From NCBI GenBank assembly GCA_961205875.1, contig OY540818.1, positions 10,886,761-10,950,760 of the forward strand: a DNA stretch of 64,000 bases. The letters are read 5' to 3'. This document shows positions 24,204-36,027 of this stretch, piece by piece; the stretch's first letter is position 1; each line of letters starts with the position of its first letter. Position numbers and translations under genes: made by a program. Origin of the DNA: Sialis fuliginosa (Eukaryota > Arthropoda > Insecta > Megaloptera > Sialidae). Under the pieces are notes generated by a model that was given only the letters and a program-made list of their open reading frames with translations, did no database searches and was not told the origin of the DNA.

Positions 24204-27200
24204 ATGAATATACATATAATCTTGGCTATTGCAGTTGTATTTTCAACAGTTGTGATTGTTAATTCTAGTAGCGGTAAGACAATTCGTTTTAATTTAATAA
24301 ATTATATTTATAACAATAATACTAGAGTTTAAGCAAAACTAGTATACATAAGATTGATACCCCGTTTTAAAGTGCTTGAAAACTAGCAAATTTTTGTTAG
24401 CTAGTCTGCATAGGCAGAACTATTTTGCATAAATTATGGTTTTTCCGATAACATATACAAACAATATAAATTAATAATTAGATATTTACAATATTTTAAT
24501 TATTTCTAAAACAACTCTATAAGCTTTGTTTACGAACTTTAAAATATGTACCTAAATTTTGTATCACGAATAATACAACAAACCTGGATGCATGAAATTG
24601 AACAATTAGTTTTTGAAATAATAATTCCCAAAATTCATGTACACATATGTACATGTGTCCCCCCTTATAGATATATGAAATATCGTTTTTTCGTCCTACT
24701 ATAAAATTAGGGATACATTGTATGTATATTTGATTTTAGCTTTTCACCATCAAAATTAAAATCAGTTGTCAGACAAAAAAATGCAAAGTATTTATGTAGG
24801 GTCTATTTAATCATTCGATCTAAATCTTAATGTAAAATTATATAACAATAACAAGTAAAATTAAATAAATGTATTCATTTTTTTTTTTTTATAAATAAAT
24901 TTCTTGTCAGCTGGATTTCTTCCTCTTCTGACAGCTCCTTCGTGATATTATCCAATCTAATATGTATTCATTTATTTGTAATATAATATAATAGAAGAAG
25001 TGGTACATTATTAAAATGTTCTTATATCTACAGACAAAGTGGTGTGTTACTATGGAAGTTGGGCAGTTTATAGACCAGGGAAAGGAAAATTCGATGTTGA
25101 AGACATAGATCCTAACATCTGCACTCATGTGATTTACACTTTCGCTGGCATCCAAGAAAATGGAGACATCAAAGTTTTAGACCCATACAATGACTTACCC
25201 GATAACTGGGGCAGAGGTTGGTTTTATTTTTAATAGGAAATATATAAGTTAGACACAATTTAAAAATATCATATTTTAATATAAAACTAATATAAGAGCA
25301 AGTTTCGTTTTTTTGGATTAATGGGTTTGTTTTTTGTAATTCTCATGAACTCATGTTACTAATAAAACAAGTAACTCTTTATTTAATTAATTACCAAAGT
25401 CACCAAATATAGTTTTTTTTTAATTATAGCCTTTTATTTTAGTCATGTTTTTTTTCTATTAATGGCAAAGGTAAAACCAGTAATGAGCACGTAGTAATGG
25501 ACACTTGCTAATGATTACAAAATGATAAGTATTACGACACAAAAGATATACAAGAAAGAATCGTCAAATTTTAAACAATGTAAAGCAGTTGCTATGATAA
25601 TATAATAGTTAATAAATAAATTATACCTACTAATAATTAGTTTAAATGTCTACCATTTTGACACCTATTGGCCGATTGTCATCAAATCACGCTGTAAGAC
25701 AGTTAAATGTACATTATTGTACATATATAGATTAATATTCAGAAATGGTAGTAATCAAATATCAACACATACATATTTCTAATTCAGTACATTTAATTTA
25801 AAAAAAATTGCCATTACTGGGGTCCTTGCCAAGACTGGTTCCATTATCTTACGTTACTGAAATACTAAAGTTGAAAATATTTTTCAAACATAGAAAATAA
25901 AGAATAAAAATAAGTAACTAATGTGTCATGACAACATTGTAATTATTCCGATGTGTCGGTAAAGAAAGTGCGTTAAAAAAATGTATTTATTATTTTAGAT
26001 GCGTATGGAAGAATTGGTAAACTTCGTTTGAAAAATCCAAATCTAAAAACACTGATTGCTATAGGAGGTTGGAATGAAGGTTCTACAAAATATTCAAAGG
26101 TAGGTAATATTACAATCGAATCATTAACTGTCTATTTCTTAACATTTTTTATAAAAGTAGAAAATTTTTGAAAAATGTTATTTATTTTAAGTCGTCATTT
26201 TTATTAATATTATTGAAATGTTTTTATCATGCAAATTATGTATATAAATATTTACCTAATATCTTGTAAAAATGTACAGGATACTGCCTTTTTTGTTTGA
26301 CATCATAATGACGTAGAATGGTATATGTTTAAAAAAAATACCTTATATAGACACAATGACTCTAAAAAACGTTATTTATTTAAACAAAAACTAAATAGAC
26401 ATACTAATAATATTTTACATCAGCCAGTGGTGTACAAAAATTGGAAGATGAGCATTAAATTTAAAAAAAACGATGAAATTACATACTTTTTTACAAATAC
26501 CGAAAACTATAAACACGTATATAAAAATTTAATGAATAAATTAAGTTTAACAATATGACTCGGCAAATCAATTCTTCCAAATCTTAGGAAGTTAATTAAA
26601 TGATTTATTGAATTTAACAGCAAACCTGATAAAATTTACTCAATTAACTTCCTAAGATTCACTCATATCTATAAAAGCTTCGGTTCGACTTTTTGATTCT
26701 TTTAGTCAATACCAAAAATTCGATGGTTTTTAAAACAAATAAGTTAGCGTTTTTAGCTTGAAAAGAGTAATTTTAAACCGAATTTGAGAGGTCCTAAGTA
26801 AAAACAATACTTGCTTTAAATGAAATAGCATATTATATAGTTAGTGTACCTATTCAGTTCTTTATACAATAAAAGAATTTTTCAATATAACATCTATTCT
26901 CACCTATAATTTGTAACATAATCATTATACAGTTATATTTGATTGTTTTTCTCAAAAAAACATATTTAAAAAAATAATAATTAATCATTTTAGGTAGTAA
27001 ACAATGACCAACTCCGAGCAAACTTTGTAAATTCAGCAACAAATTTCGTACTTAAATATGGCTTTAACGGATTTGACTTAGATTGGGAATATCCAAACCA
27101 ACGTGGTGGAATTCCGTCTGATGTCAGTAACTATTCTAAACTACTTAAAGAATTGCGCACCGCATTCGATAAACATGGTTTGCTGTTAACAGCTGCCGTG

Positions 27201-28989
27201 GCTGCTGCAGAACCATCAGCTTCTCAATCATATGAGATATCAGAAATTTCAAAGTAAGTAAAAATAAAAAAATAATAGACAAAATTTAAATTTTCGTTAA
27301 AAAAATAACAAAATGATTTTGAAGCTTGTAAACTACTTTTTAATGTTTTTTGAAAATTTTAACTTCAAATAGAAATGCTGGAAAACAATGAATAAATTTC
27401 TTATATACAGTTTATGGTATAAAATAAAATACGTATTTATTTTAGATATCTTGACTTTATCAATGTTATGACATACGATATCCATGGTTCCTGGGAACAA
27501 ACCTTAGGCCACAATGCCCCATTAGTTTCACGTAAAGATGAACCGGAAACTAGTAAGAGATATCTCAATATACAAGCTTGTATTAAATATTGGATACAAA
27601 AAGGTGCTCCTCCAGAAAAAATCGTAATGGGGGTTCCACTTTACGGTAGAACATTCTCTCTTGTGAACAACAAAAATATAAAACCGGGAGACGCGAGTAA
27701 TGGTCCAGGTAGACAAGGCCCTTATACAAATGAGAGGGGATTTATGGGATATAATGAAGTAAGTACTTATTTTATTAAAATATTTATATTTTTGTGTATA
27801 CAGGGCGTTAATAACAAAAGTATATGTACTCGTATATATAAATATAAATTGTAATTATAATACAGGCCCATAAAAAATACAGGTATTGTTTTCATTACGT
27901 ATTCTTGGATGCTAAAAACGAATTTGACAATAAAAGATGACCCCAATATTTTTTACTATCGTCAAAAATGACTCATAACTCGATCAAAAACGGTCGTACG
28001 TAGCGATACAAAAAAAAAAAAACAAATCGGAGAGAAAAGTCTGGTCACAAAAGGCATTCATTAGATTTGTTTAAAAAAATTACACGACGTGGAGGTTTTA
28101 CAAAAAAAAAAACATAAATTTAAAAATTAACTAAGAGTACAACGTAACGTAAATTAAACTCATCGATAAAAAATACATTTAATGCGTTGAGGAAAAAGAT
28201 AAATTATGATATTCTTTTAGAATTGAATATATTTAAAAATAAACATTCATAATTTATACAATTCTAAAAAATTTCTAGATTTGTGAAATGTCAAATTCAT
28301 TAGCAAAATATTGGGATGATGAGCAAATGGTTCCATACGCAGTTCAAAATAACGATTGGATAACATACGATGATGAGAGATCTATCTATTTAAAAATTCA
28401 ATGGGCTAAACAAATGGGTCTGGGTGGGGCCATGGTATGGAGCATTGAAACAGATGACTTTCATGGAACATGTGGCAGAAAAAATCCATTGTTAAATACC
28501 ATTATTGAAACTTTGAACGGAGTAAGATTATTTTCATTTGTATAATTATATTTTATTAGAAAATGTTTATATTTTTTTATACATTTAATCGTTGCTAACA
28601 ACGAGTGAAAAGTGCTACTAATCCAATATATAAGAACATTTTTTTCTGGCCAAAACAATATTTTACTGAAATCTCAAACCAATTTAATTAAGATAAAATA
28701 ATAAAATATCTTAAATTGGGACAATTGTAATTTTCAGAATATGCCACCACAATCTACAACAGCAAATACGTTATCTACGGGAATGACAACACGTACTTCA
28801 ACTTCCAGTACTTCAGAAAACCCAGAAAACTTTACTTGCAAAGCTGAAGGGTATTTTGTTGATCTTGTAGACTGTAACATATACTATTACTGTCACAAAG
28901 TAGGCAATGGATTCAATCAGTTAACATTTCATTGTCCGGAAGGACTTTGTTATGATGAAGAAATAAGAGTATGCAATTATCCGAAATAA
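24204..28989 (+). CDS. Secreted chitinase 2 (GH18 + CBM14)
   Basis: Seven exons: 24204-24273, 25034-25216, 25999-26099, 26994-27253, 27446-27758, 28279-28521 and 28738-28989; 473 residues. The first five exons have exactly the lengths (70, 183, 101, 260, 313 bp) and phases of chitinase 1, proving tandem duplication. Signal peptide MNIHIILAIAVVFSTVVIV; GH18 motif FNGFDLDWEYP with catalytic Glu150; then MTYDIHG and GGAMVWSIETDDF. A short Thr/Ser linker leads to a canonical six-Cys CBM14 encoded in a single last exon, whereas chitinase 1 splits that domain over two. All key catalytic residues are kept, so it is probably active. Codons are AT-biased, unlike chitinase 1. AATAAA at 29032. Confidence 0.93.
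24350..24405. repeat. Family A MITE fragment
   Basis: The segment gataccccgttttaaagtgcttg... ending ttgttagctag resembles one end of the family A MITE, but the tgtccgg terminus is missing. Lies in intron 1 of chitinase 2. Confidence 0.45.
25300..25400. repeat. Inverted copy of chitinase 1 intron repeat
   Basis: The block cataactcatgttactaataaaacaagta-like (25345-25372) is the reverse complement of 21940-21965. Intron 2 of chitinase 2 therefore carries the same dispersed repeat as the last intron of chitinase 1, in the opposite orientation. Confidence 0.6.
26585..26660. repeat. Short inverted repeat in chitinase 2 intron 3
   Basis: aatcttaggaagttaatt and aattaacttcctaagatt face each other across a ~50-bp loop, a small foldback or MITE remnant inside the intron. 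Confidence 0.6.
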
Positions 28990-29127
28990 AACAAATCAAT
29001 TTATATTATACGCAATAATACTGGAATATTAAATAAATATAATAATACTTAATTAATTATCAATTTATTTATTTTAAAGCATGTTAATTATTATTACAAA
29101 CTATTCAAATTAATATATACTAGTATC

Positions 29128-29481
29128 CATGGGCGCCGGGAGGGGGGGTGCAAGGAGGTGCACTTGCACCCCCCCCTGGCAAATGAAATAATTAAGAAAT
29201 ACAATTGTTATTTTAAAATTTAATACATTTGCACCCCCCTGGCAAAATGAAAAAAAATTCAGCCCGTGAATAATAAGTTATAAATGTGAAAATATAAAAC
29301 TGAGGACCTTTTTTTTTTAGTCGTGTCAGTTTCAAATTTTATATATATATATATATATAAAAACTGAAGACCTTTCTTTTTTTTACTCATGTTAACTTCC
29401 ATCAAAATTTTTTTTTCGTATGTACTTTCATCTCATATATCTAAATGCACCCCCCTAAAAGAAATTCTGCCGGCGCCCATG
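29128..29481. mobile_element. hAT-like MITE with 8-bp duplication
   Basis: Ends are catgggcgccgg and ccggcgcccatg, perfect inverted termini. CTAGTATC is present on both sides (29120-29127 and 29482-29489). The 354-bp interior has several GCACCCCCC(C)TGGCAAA blocks and a (TA)n run near 29340. It lies 140 bp after the chitinase 2 stop. Confidence 0.88.
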
Positions 29482-29489
29482 CTAGTATC

Positions 29490-29849
29490 GCCTATGGTCG
29501 AAATTCGACAATATTTTAACTGCCTTAACGGCAACATACAAAATATGCATATACTATTATGATACAGTACCTAACCTAACCTGCTTTTACAACAAAAATT
29601 TGCAAATAAAAACACTTCAATTGAATGAGAATTGAAATCTCTATACACATATTATGACAAAAACCCAAAACTATTTATTTTTGCGCGCTAGAAGTATTGC
29701 TATGCTGTTGGACGATGCGAGGGGAAATAAACGCGGTGAGTTTTTTTTTATCGTCGTTAAAAAATGTATTAGGTTTGTTAGCAATAGAGGGCACATCAAA
29801 AACCCTGGCCCGGGGCATACGATAGGATTCATTCACTAATAATAGTTTT
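29490..29849. other. Spacer between chitinase 2 and the OR genes
   Basis: No supportable exon. A 61-codon plus-strand frame at 29654 has GC-richer composition (ccctggcccggggcatac) than its surroundings and may be a repeat remnant. Confidence 0.4.
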
Positions 29850-31297
29850 TCAATCGCCATAAAGTTGCCGAAGAAGTGCTAAAAATGAATAAATAATTCG
29901 AAGAATCTGAAAGAATAAATACCTATTTATACTGAAACCGTTGTCAATTTGTAAAAATTAAAAATAAACTTCTGACTTACCCCAACAAATAATTGTAAAG
30001 ACATCGCTTGAAACTTCCCAATAGTGACCTTCAAAGGTTTTTGAGACCTCATAACAACAATTGGTAGATATTTCTGTACACCCAATTGACAATTGTACCA
30101 TTGACTCTCCCAAACTGCATCAGCAACACCCGTGCTCTAGTTAAAAATCTGTTTTGCTGTATTTCATTTTGTCAAATTTATTTATTCAAAACTTACCTCA
30201 ATTATTATTTTGTTCGCATACCAATAAAACAAAAAGAATTTTGCAAATATCGCACTTAAGAAAAAAGACCATACCAATTGTTCTTTCTTAACATGAAGCT
30301 GAAATACCATAAATACGTTTTTCATATTAGTATAAAATAGTATTATATAAATATTTTTTACTTACAATGACTAACTGGAATCCACTGAAGCATATTGAAA
30401 ACGAACTGATTAAAAAATCCAAAAACATAACTTTATTAATTATGTCATCAAATTTTTCGACAAATCTGCAAAATATATATGGACATTATCTAAATATATT
30501 AAAATCAAATTAAATTACTTTATTATATGTTTATGTTTCTTGATACATTCTTTCAGAGTTAAACGTACAACTGTTCCATCATTGTCAGTTGAGCAACCAA
30601 GTCTTTTAAATGAATATTGAAGAATTTTCAATTGACCAATTATATAAATCATTATTGAAAATGTAAAAGTATCCCATATTACTACATACAAAGTTCCGAT
30701 CATGCCAATAATATATTGTATAAATGAAGCAATAATAAATCCAGTATCATTTTCTGTATCAAATGGAAAGTACGAAGGTGTTGCGAGTTTTTTAGTGAAC
30801 ACTGTCTCATTGCCTATCATTTCAGTCCCTCCATTTAAATAATAATCTAGCAAAGGTGTTCCACAAAAAACAAGATTCGTCACTTCACCATAAACAAGAT
30901 AAAAAATTGTCACAGCATGTATTTCTTTTTTATAATCCTCCATCAAACATCTTTTAATTATACTGGCTTCTTCAATAAGTTTCTTTTCTGTTGAAATTAT
31001 ATATTTTACAATTAAATTTAATCTATCGTTTCCTGCTATAAATGTAAATATTTTATAACACGAATGTAAATAAACTGATAAGATGCACAAATTTGATAAG
31101 AGCCCAAAAAAGTTTATTCTAAGTTCAAAAGTTTTATAAAGTAAAGATATAACGAATAAAAAATGACCAATATACAAAATGCAGCCATAAACAATAAATA
31201 AATAACGCAGTTTTTTGTTTTTTATTCTGTCTGGATACAAGCCTATCCAGTTCAGTAAAATTAAATTTAGCTGAATAGTTGGTTTGAATTCGTCCAT
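29850..31297 (-). CDS. Odorant receptor 1 (7tm_6 family)
   Basis: Five exons: 30519-31297, 30366-30465, 30197-30298, 29981-30136 and 29850-29906; 397 residues. Exon 1 encodes the N-terminus and about four membrane segments, with an N-glycosylation site (NET) in the long second extracellular loop and a PSYFPFDTEN motif. Exon 2 has the conserved FVEKFDD-type loop and exon 4 the WYNC (after VWES) and FQAMSL segments of TM6. The short exon 5 encodes TM7 (ILRIIYSFLALL). This is the gene and membrane plan of insect odorant receptors, which form cation channels with Orco in sensory neurons. The ligand is unknown. Its last acceptor is the one at 29907; an upstream AG would give an immediate stop. Confidence 0.9.
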
Positions 31298-33457
31298 TTC
31301 ACAAAAGAAACTATATGTACAATGTACATATATAACAAAAATCTTTGAAAATATAGGTGTTATTCATTCCAAGGAAGAATATGAATCCCTTATATAATAT
31401 GTATTATCCTATAATGATATATGTACAATTATATACTATATACACTTTTAAAATATAATAGCTGGTTTGAAAGAAACAAGAATATAAATAATAAGATGTA
31501 AGTACAAGAAAATATATGTTATACTAATAATAACTAATAACTGTTGTTCCAAAATATTTTTCATAAAGTATTTTCAAATAAAATATACCAGTTTTTCTAT
31601 GTATTATATACGTGTTCTGGCCCGCACAAAGGGGGAGCTGACAGGGCGAGCTTTTTTTCTTTTTGGTCGCGGTGAGATATGGGGGCCATGATACGTTTAG
31701 ATATCATATGTACTAAACTTCTTTCGCGTGGAATTTTAGCTAGTTAATACAGAATTATGTTATGATAGTTGATAAAACAGGTTTTCAATTTCGCATTTGC
31801 ACAATAGATGTCTACGCCAAACAATATTACCTAGGTATTACCTATCGCATGTACAAATGTCACACCCATTTTTTTATCTAATAAATGTTTTGGTATATAA
31901 AGTAACCTATGTCCTTCCTTAAAAATGTAACAAACGAACAGAGCAAAGAAACTTTTATATTTATAATATAAGTATGTATTCATAAATCATAGTATAGTAT
32001 AAACCAGTAAAATTAGATTTTTACCTATCCCTTACTATTTCATAAAAATTCCGAGCTATGCTACCATCGCCATCTTGCAAAACTAACACATATTTTCTAG
32101 CGTTTTTCTCTGAAATAGTTCGGTGCAAATGACTTTTATATAGAGTATTAAATTGTCTTAAAAACTAGATTAGGTCATAGATTTAAAAAAAACTGAATAC
32201 ATCCCTAACCAATTCAATAAAATTAAATTTAACTAAATAGGTGGTTTGAATTCTTCATTTTATAAATGGTAGTAATGGTACTATGTATTTTGAGCATAAA
32301 ATTACATTTAAATAATATATTTGCGATATTACATACTACATACAAATTAAATAATTAGATGTATGTATGTTGAAAAAATCCGAATATATTAATTATTAGT
32401 AATAACCTATAAAAATACAGTAAATACCTACCAAGATATTTGTTTTATTTAAACGGTTTTTTAATAAGTAATAATTAATTTATACATTATATATCTAAGA
32501 AAAAAGACATGTGTGTAATTAACAACATAAGAATATGATTATATTTAAGTAACTAAATGCTTTGTTAACTTATTAGTCACCTATAAATATTGTAACTTAT
32601 ATTATGTACCTTATATAGGAGTATACTTATATTTGTGCATAATAAGAAATATGATACACAATTTTCAGTAAACCTATAATTAAGAGAAAAAGGAAAATTT
32701 ATGACAGTTATATATATTTTTCCTTTTTGAGGTTGCAGATGCCATTATTTGATATGTGATTGTAAATACTTAATTACCATACCGTACTGTTTATTTAATA
32801 ATGCTCTAACAAGCACAGAGGCAACTTCCTCTTCTATCGTTGTACCCCTATTATAAATGTAGTACTGATAACTTTCATCAATGCAATACGACCTCAAGAT
32901 GCAAGATAAAAGTTTGTACAATCAAAAGTAGGTAAGTTTAAAAAAAATAATAATAAATTACATAGTTTTTAGTTTTTTATACATTTTGTAATTAAACATT
33001 ATCACAAAATTTATGAAAATATTGTCATTTAAAACTAGTACTTACAAAAACTAATTATTTTTAATCAATGAATACAAACCTACTCTACACATTATTCTTT
33101 ATTCTCTTAAATAATTTTTGTACATGTAATGGAGAGGAACAAGGATTATTAAAAATAACACTATTTATATTTTTATACAATGAATTAATTTTTTTTAAAT
33201 AAAATACAATTTTAAGATAATTGGAGGAATATATTATTGAAAACATTAAATATATTTATAAACACTGAAAATAAAACTATTTGAAATATGTATACGTGGA
33301 TAGTGATAACTACAGTATACAATTTGTATCAGACAATTAATAATATCAATAACTAATATACGGCCATTTCCAATAAAACACGGACATTTTTAAAATGATT
33401 TAAATTTGATGTCAAATATTAAAAAAAAAATTATATTACCAATAGAATCAATTTCAA
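31298..33457. other. Spacer between odorant receptors
   Basis: 2.2 kb of AT-rich DNA. The only gene-like material is a decayed receptor 5' exon at 32190-32262. Expected to contain the promoter of receptor 1. Confidence 0.5.
32190..32262 (-). pseudogene. Odorant receptor exon-1 fragment
   Basis: On the minus strand the sequence parallels the first ~22 codons of receptor 1: the aattcaaaccacctattta segment matches that gene's aattcaaaccaactattca, and aattttattgaattggttag matches the NLILLNWIG codons. Frameshifts and an in-frame stop prevent translation. No later exons were recognised, so this is a relic of a third tandem copy. Confidence 0.65.
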
Positions 33458-35594
33458 TTAGCCATAAAGTTGATGAAGCAATGCTAAGAATGAATAAATA
33501 TACTGAAGAATCTGAAATAAAAAGTGCATGGTTATTATAGTAAATAAAATAAACTGTTTCATCGTACTTACCCTAACAAATAAATGTAAAGACATTGCTT
33601 GATACTTTCCTATAGTTATCTTTAATGGATGTTGAGATCTCAGCATAACCATTGATAAAGATTTTTGTACGTCTTGTTGACAATTGTACCAATCACTTTC
33701 CCAAACTGCATCAGCAACAGCTGTGCTCTAACAATTAATATATAAACTCAAACAAATATTATTAGATCTAAAAATTACGTGCATATATTTTTAATCCTAG
33801 CTAAGGAAAGATATAGGATTCATAACACGATACCTAACACTGTTACCAGTGTGCTCCACAAAAATTATCTCCATAAAGTCATCGGCGTAGACCAATGACA
33901 AAAATAAAATTTTAAAAAACACCATAAAGTTTAGGTAACAGATTGATAAACTGGACTGGATGGCTTGTTGTGGATCCATAACATTTCCTAATCTACGTTT
34001 TCAATCAATCTTACCTCTACAATAATTTGATCAGCATACCAGTTAAACAAAAATAACTGAATAAATACTGCAATTGTAAATAGGAACCAAATAAATTGCT
34101 CTTTTTTTATTTCAAACTTAAAAAAATGATAACTAAATTATTTCCATTCAACTTTTTGTTAAATTGTATTCTTATACTTACTATTACTAATTGAAATCCA
34201 CCAAAGCAAATGGAAAACGAATTAATTAAAAAGTCAATAAACATAACACCATTGATAAGTTCATCAAAGGCATCTACAAAACTGTAAACGTGAAATTTAA
34301 TAATTACCCTTACGGAAATATTTCCTTTTTAAGTGTTAATGCTCTAAATATTCAATTTACTCTCAAAATTTAAAATTGAGTAATGTATATCCTAAAAACT
34401 GTGTGTATTAGTATGTCCCAAAGTAAAATTTAATTAAAGGTTAATAACATGACATGAAATTTAATAATAAAAAATGAAATTATCAAAAAAACAGGATTTC
34501 AAAGTTTCAGAGTAATTTCTTTTTTGACTAAATTTAAATAAATATTTTAAATTTAAAGTACATTATTAAAACTTTAATGCACTATTAAATTAGGGGTACT
34601 CGCTCAAACGAGAAGTAGGTACACTAAAGTTATTTATAATTTAAGAGTACTCTTAATTAAGTTAGGTGTACGAAAATTAACCCAAGTTTAAGTTTAATTT
34701 TAAGAGTAAAATTATGTTTTATACATAAGCCCTAAGGTTTAAAAGTATATTTCTGTAAGGGTATGTTAAATAAATATTTAAAGTAATTTAAACATTAAAT
34801 TACCTTATAATGTTTTTGTGGTCTTCAATACATTTTTTCAAGATTACTTCTTCGCGTCTTTTTTCATATTCACATTGATTTTTAGAACGTCCAAGTTGCT
34901 TGAAAGAGTACTGAAGAATTTTCAATTGGCCAATTATGAAAATCATTACTGAATATACGAATGCTCCCCAAATAAGAACATAAGAAATTCCAACAGTGCC
35001 CCAAAAAAATTGAATGATTGAAGCAATAATAAAACCATTATCATTTTCTGTATCGAATGGAAAATAAGACGGCGTTACAAGCCTTTTAGTGAAAATAGTT
35101 TCATTTTTTAGAGTTTTCTCTGATCCACTATTCAAATAAAAATCTATTATAGGAGTACCACAAAAAATTACATTAACAATTTCGCCGAAACCAAAAAATC
35201 CAAGTGTAACGATGTACATCTCTTTTTTATATTCCTCCATTATACATCTTTTGATAACGCTGGTCTCTTGTACTAATTTTATTTCAGTTGATATAATATA
35301 TTTTATCAAAAAACTTAGTTTATCTTTTTTTGATATAAATATGAAAATTTTACAAGAAGCTTGTATAATAACGATAGACACACATAAATTTGATAACAAA
35401 TCAAATATATGTATTGTATCTTCGAATAGTTTGTAAAATAAAGATACAGCAAACAAACTGTTGAAAATATATAAAATATACCCATAGAATATAAATACTC
35501 GTTGAAACTTTTTATTTGTAATTCCATCTGAGTACAACCCTACCAAATTTAGTAATTTCAAATTAAATTGAATTGTTGGTTTGAATGTTTCCAT
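33458..35594 (-). CDS. Odorant receptor 2 (7tm_6 family)
   Basis: Five exons: 34804-35594, 34182-34281, 34015-34116, 33572-33727 and 33458-33511; 400 residues. Exons 2-4 have exactly the sizes of those in receptor 1 (100, 102, 156 bp) and the proteins align throughout: METFKPTIQFNLKLLNLVGL at the start, PSYFPFDTENDNGF in the loop, and FLALLHQLYG at the end. The frame extends upstream to an ATG at 35690, but the ATG at 35594 matches the start of receptor 1 and is preferred. Membrane protein of olfactory neurons expected to pair with Orco. A tandem duplicate with a longer intron 1 (520 bp). No stop or broken splice site seen. Confidence 0.9.
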
Positions 35595-36019
35595 TTTCAA
35601 TGATATGATTTTTATAAAGCTACTGAAAAATAATCGTAGATGTCTTATATCAGCACTATTATTTGGAAAAAAAAGGTATTTATAATGCACATATAATTAT
35701 CGATAATGTATGTTAAATAAAAAGTAATAAGACGTTTACATTATAATAATAGGTACATATTAATACAAGATACGTTCAAAATCAACTAAATCATTATTTT
35801 AAATAAGAATTTATATTGAAAATAAATGCATTATTAAATCTTCAAAATTTAAGGAAAATACGAGTATATCTCAAATTTTGAAAAGCGGTAAGTACCTACC
35901 TAATTTTGATTTTATATATTTTAAACAAAGAGTGATCTAATTGTCTAGCTCATGAACCCAAACCCTAGGATCTAGAAACGTAAAATTTTAAGGAAGAAAT
36001 TCAACCCTTAATAGGGTGG
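35595..36019. other. Region upstream of odorant receptor 2
   Basis: AT-rich. Likely holds the promoter of receptor 2; no clear TATA/Inr pair could be assigned. Confidence 0.4.
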
Positions 36020-36027
36020 GTTAGGAG

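Noticed and set aside
26325..26558. 77-codon frame inside chitinase 2 intron 3
   Set aside because: Low-complexity Lys/Asn-rich translation with no homology signal; the exon chain of chitinase 2 is complete without it.
18821..28989. Horizontal transfer origin of the chitinases
   Set aside because: Both have many introns, insect-type TATA/Inr promoters and CBM14 tails, as expected for native insect genes.
29654..29839. Small gene between the MITE and odorant receptor 1
   Set aside because: No start context, domain or splice partners; composition suggests a repeat remnant.
33797..33979. 60-codon minus-strand frame containing VYADD
   Set aside because: YADD recalls a reverse transcriptase motif, but no other RT motif is nearby. 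It lies within an intron of odorant receptor 2 whose exon phases already match.
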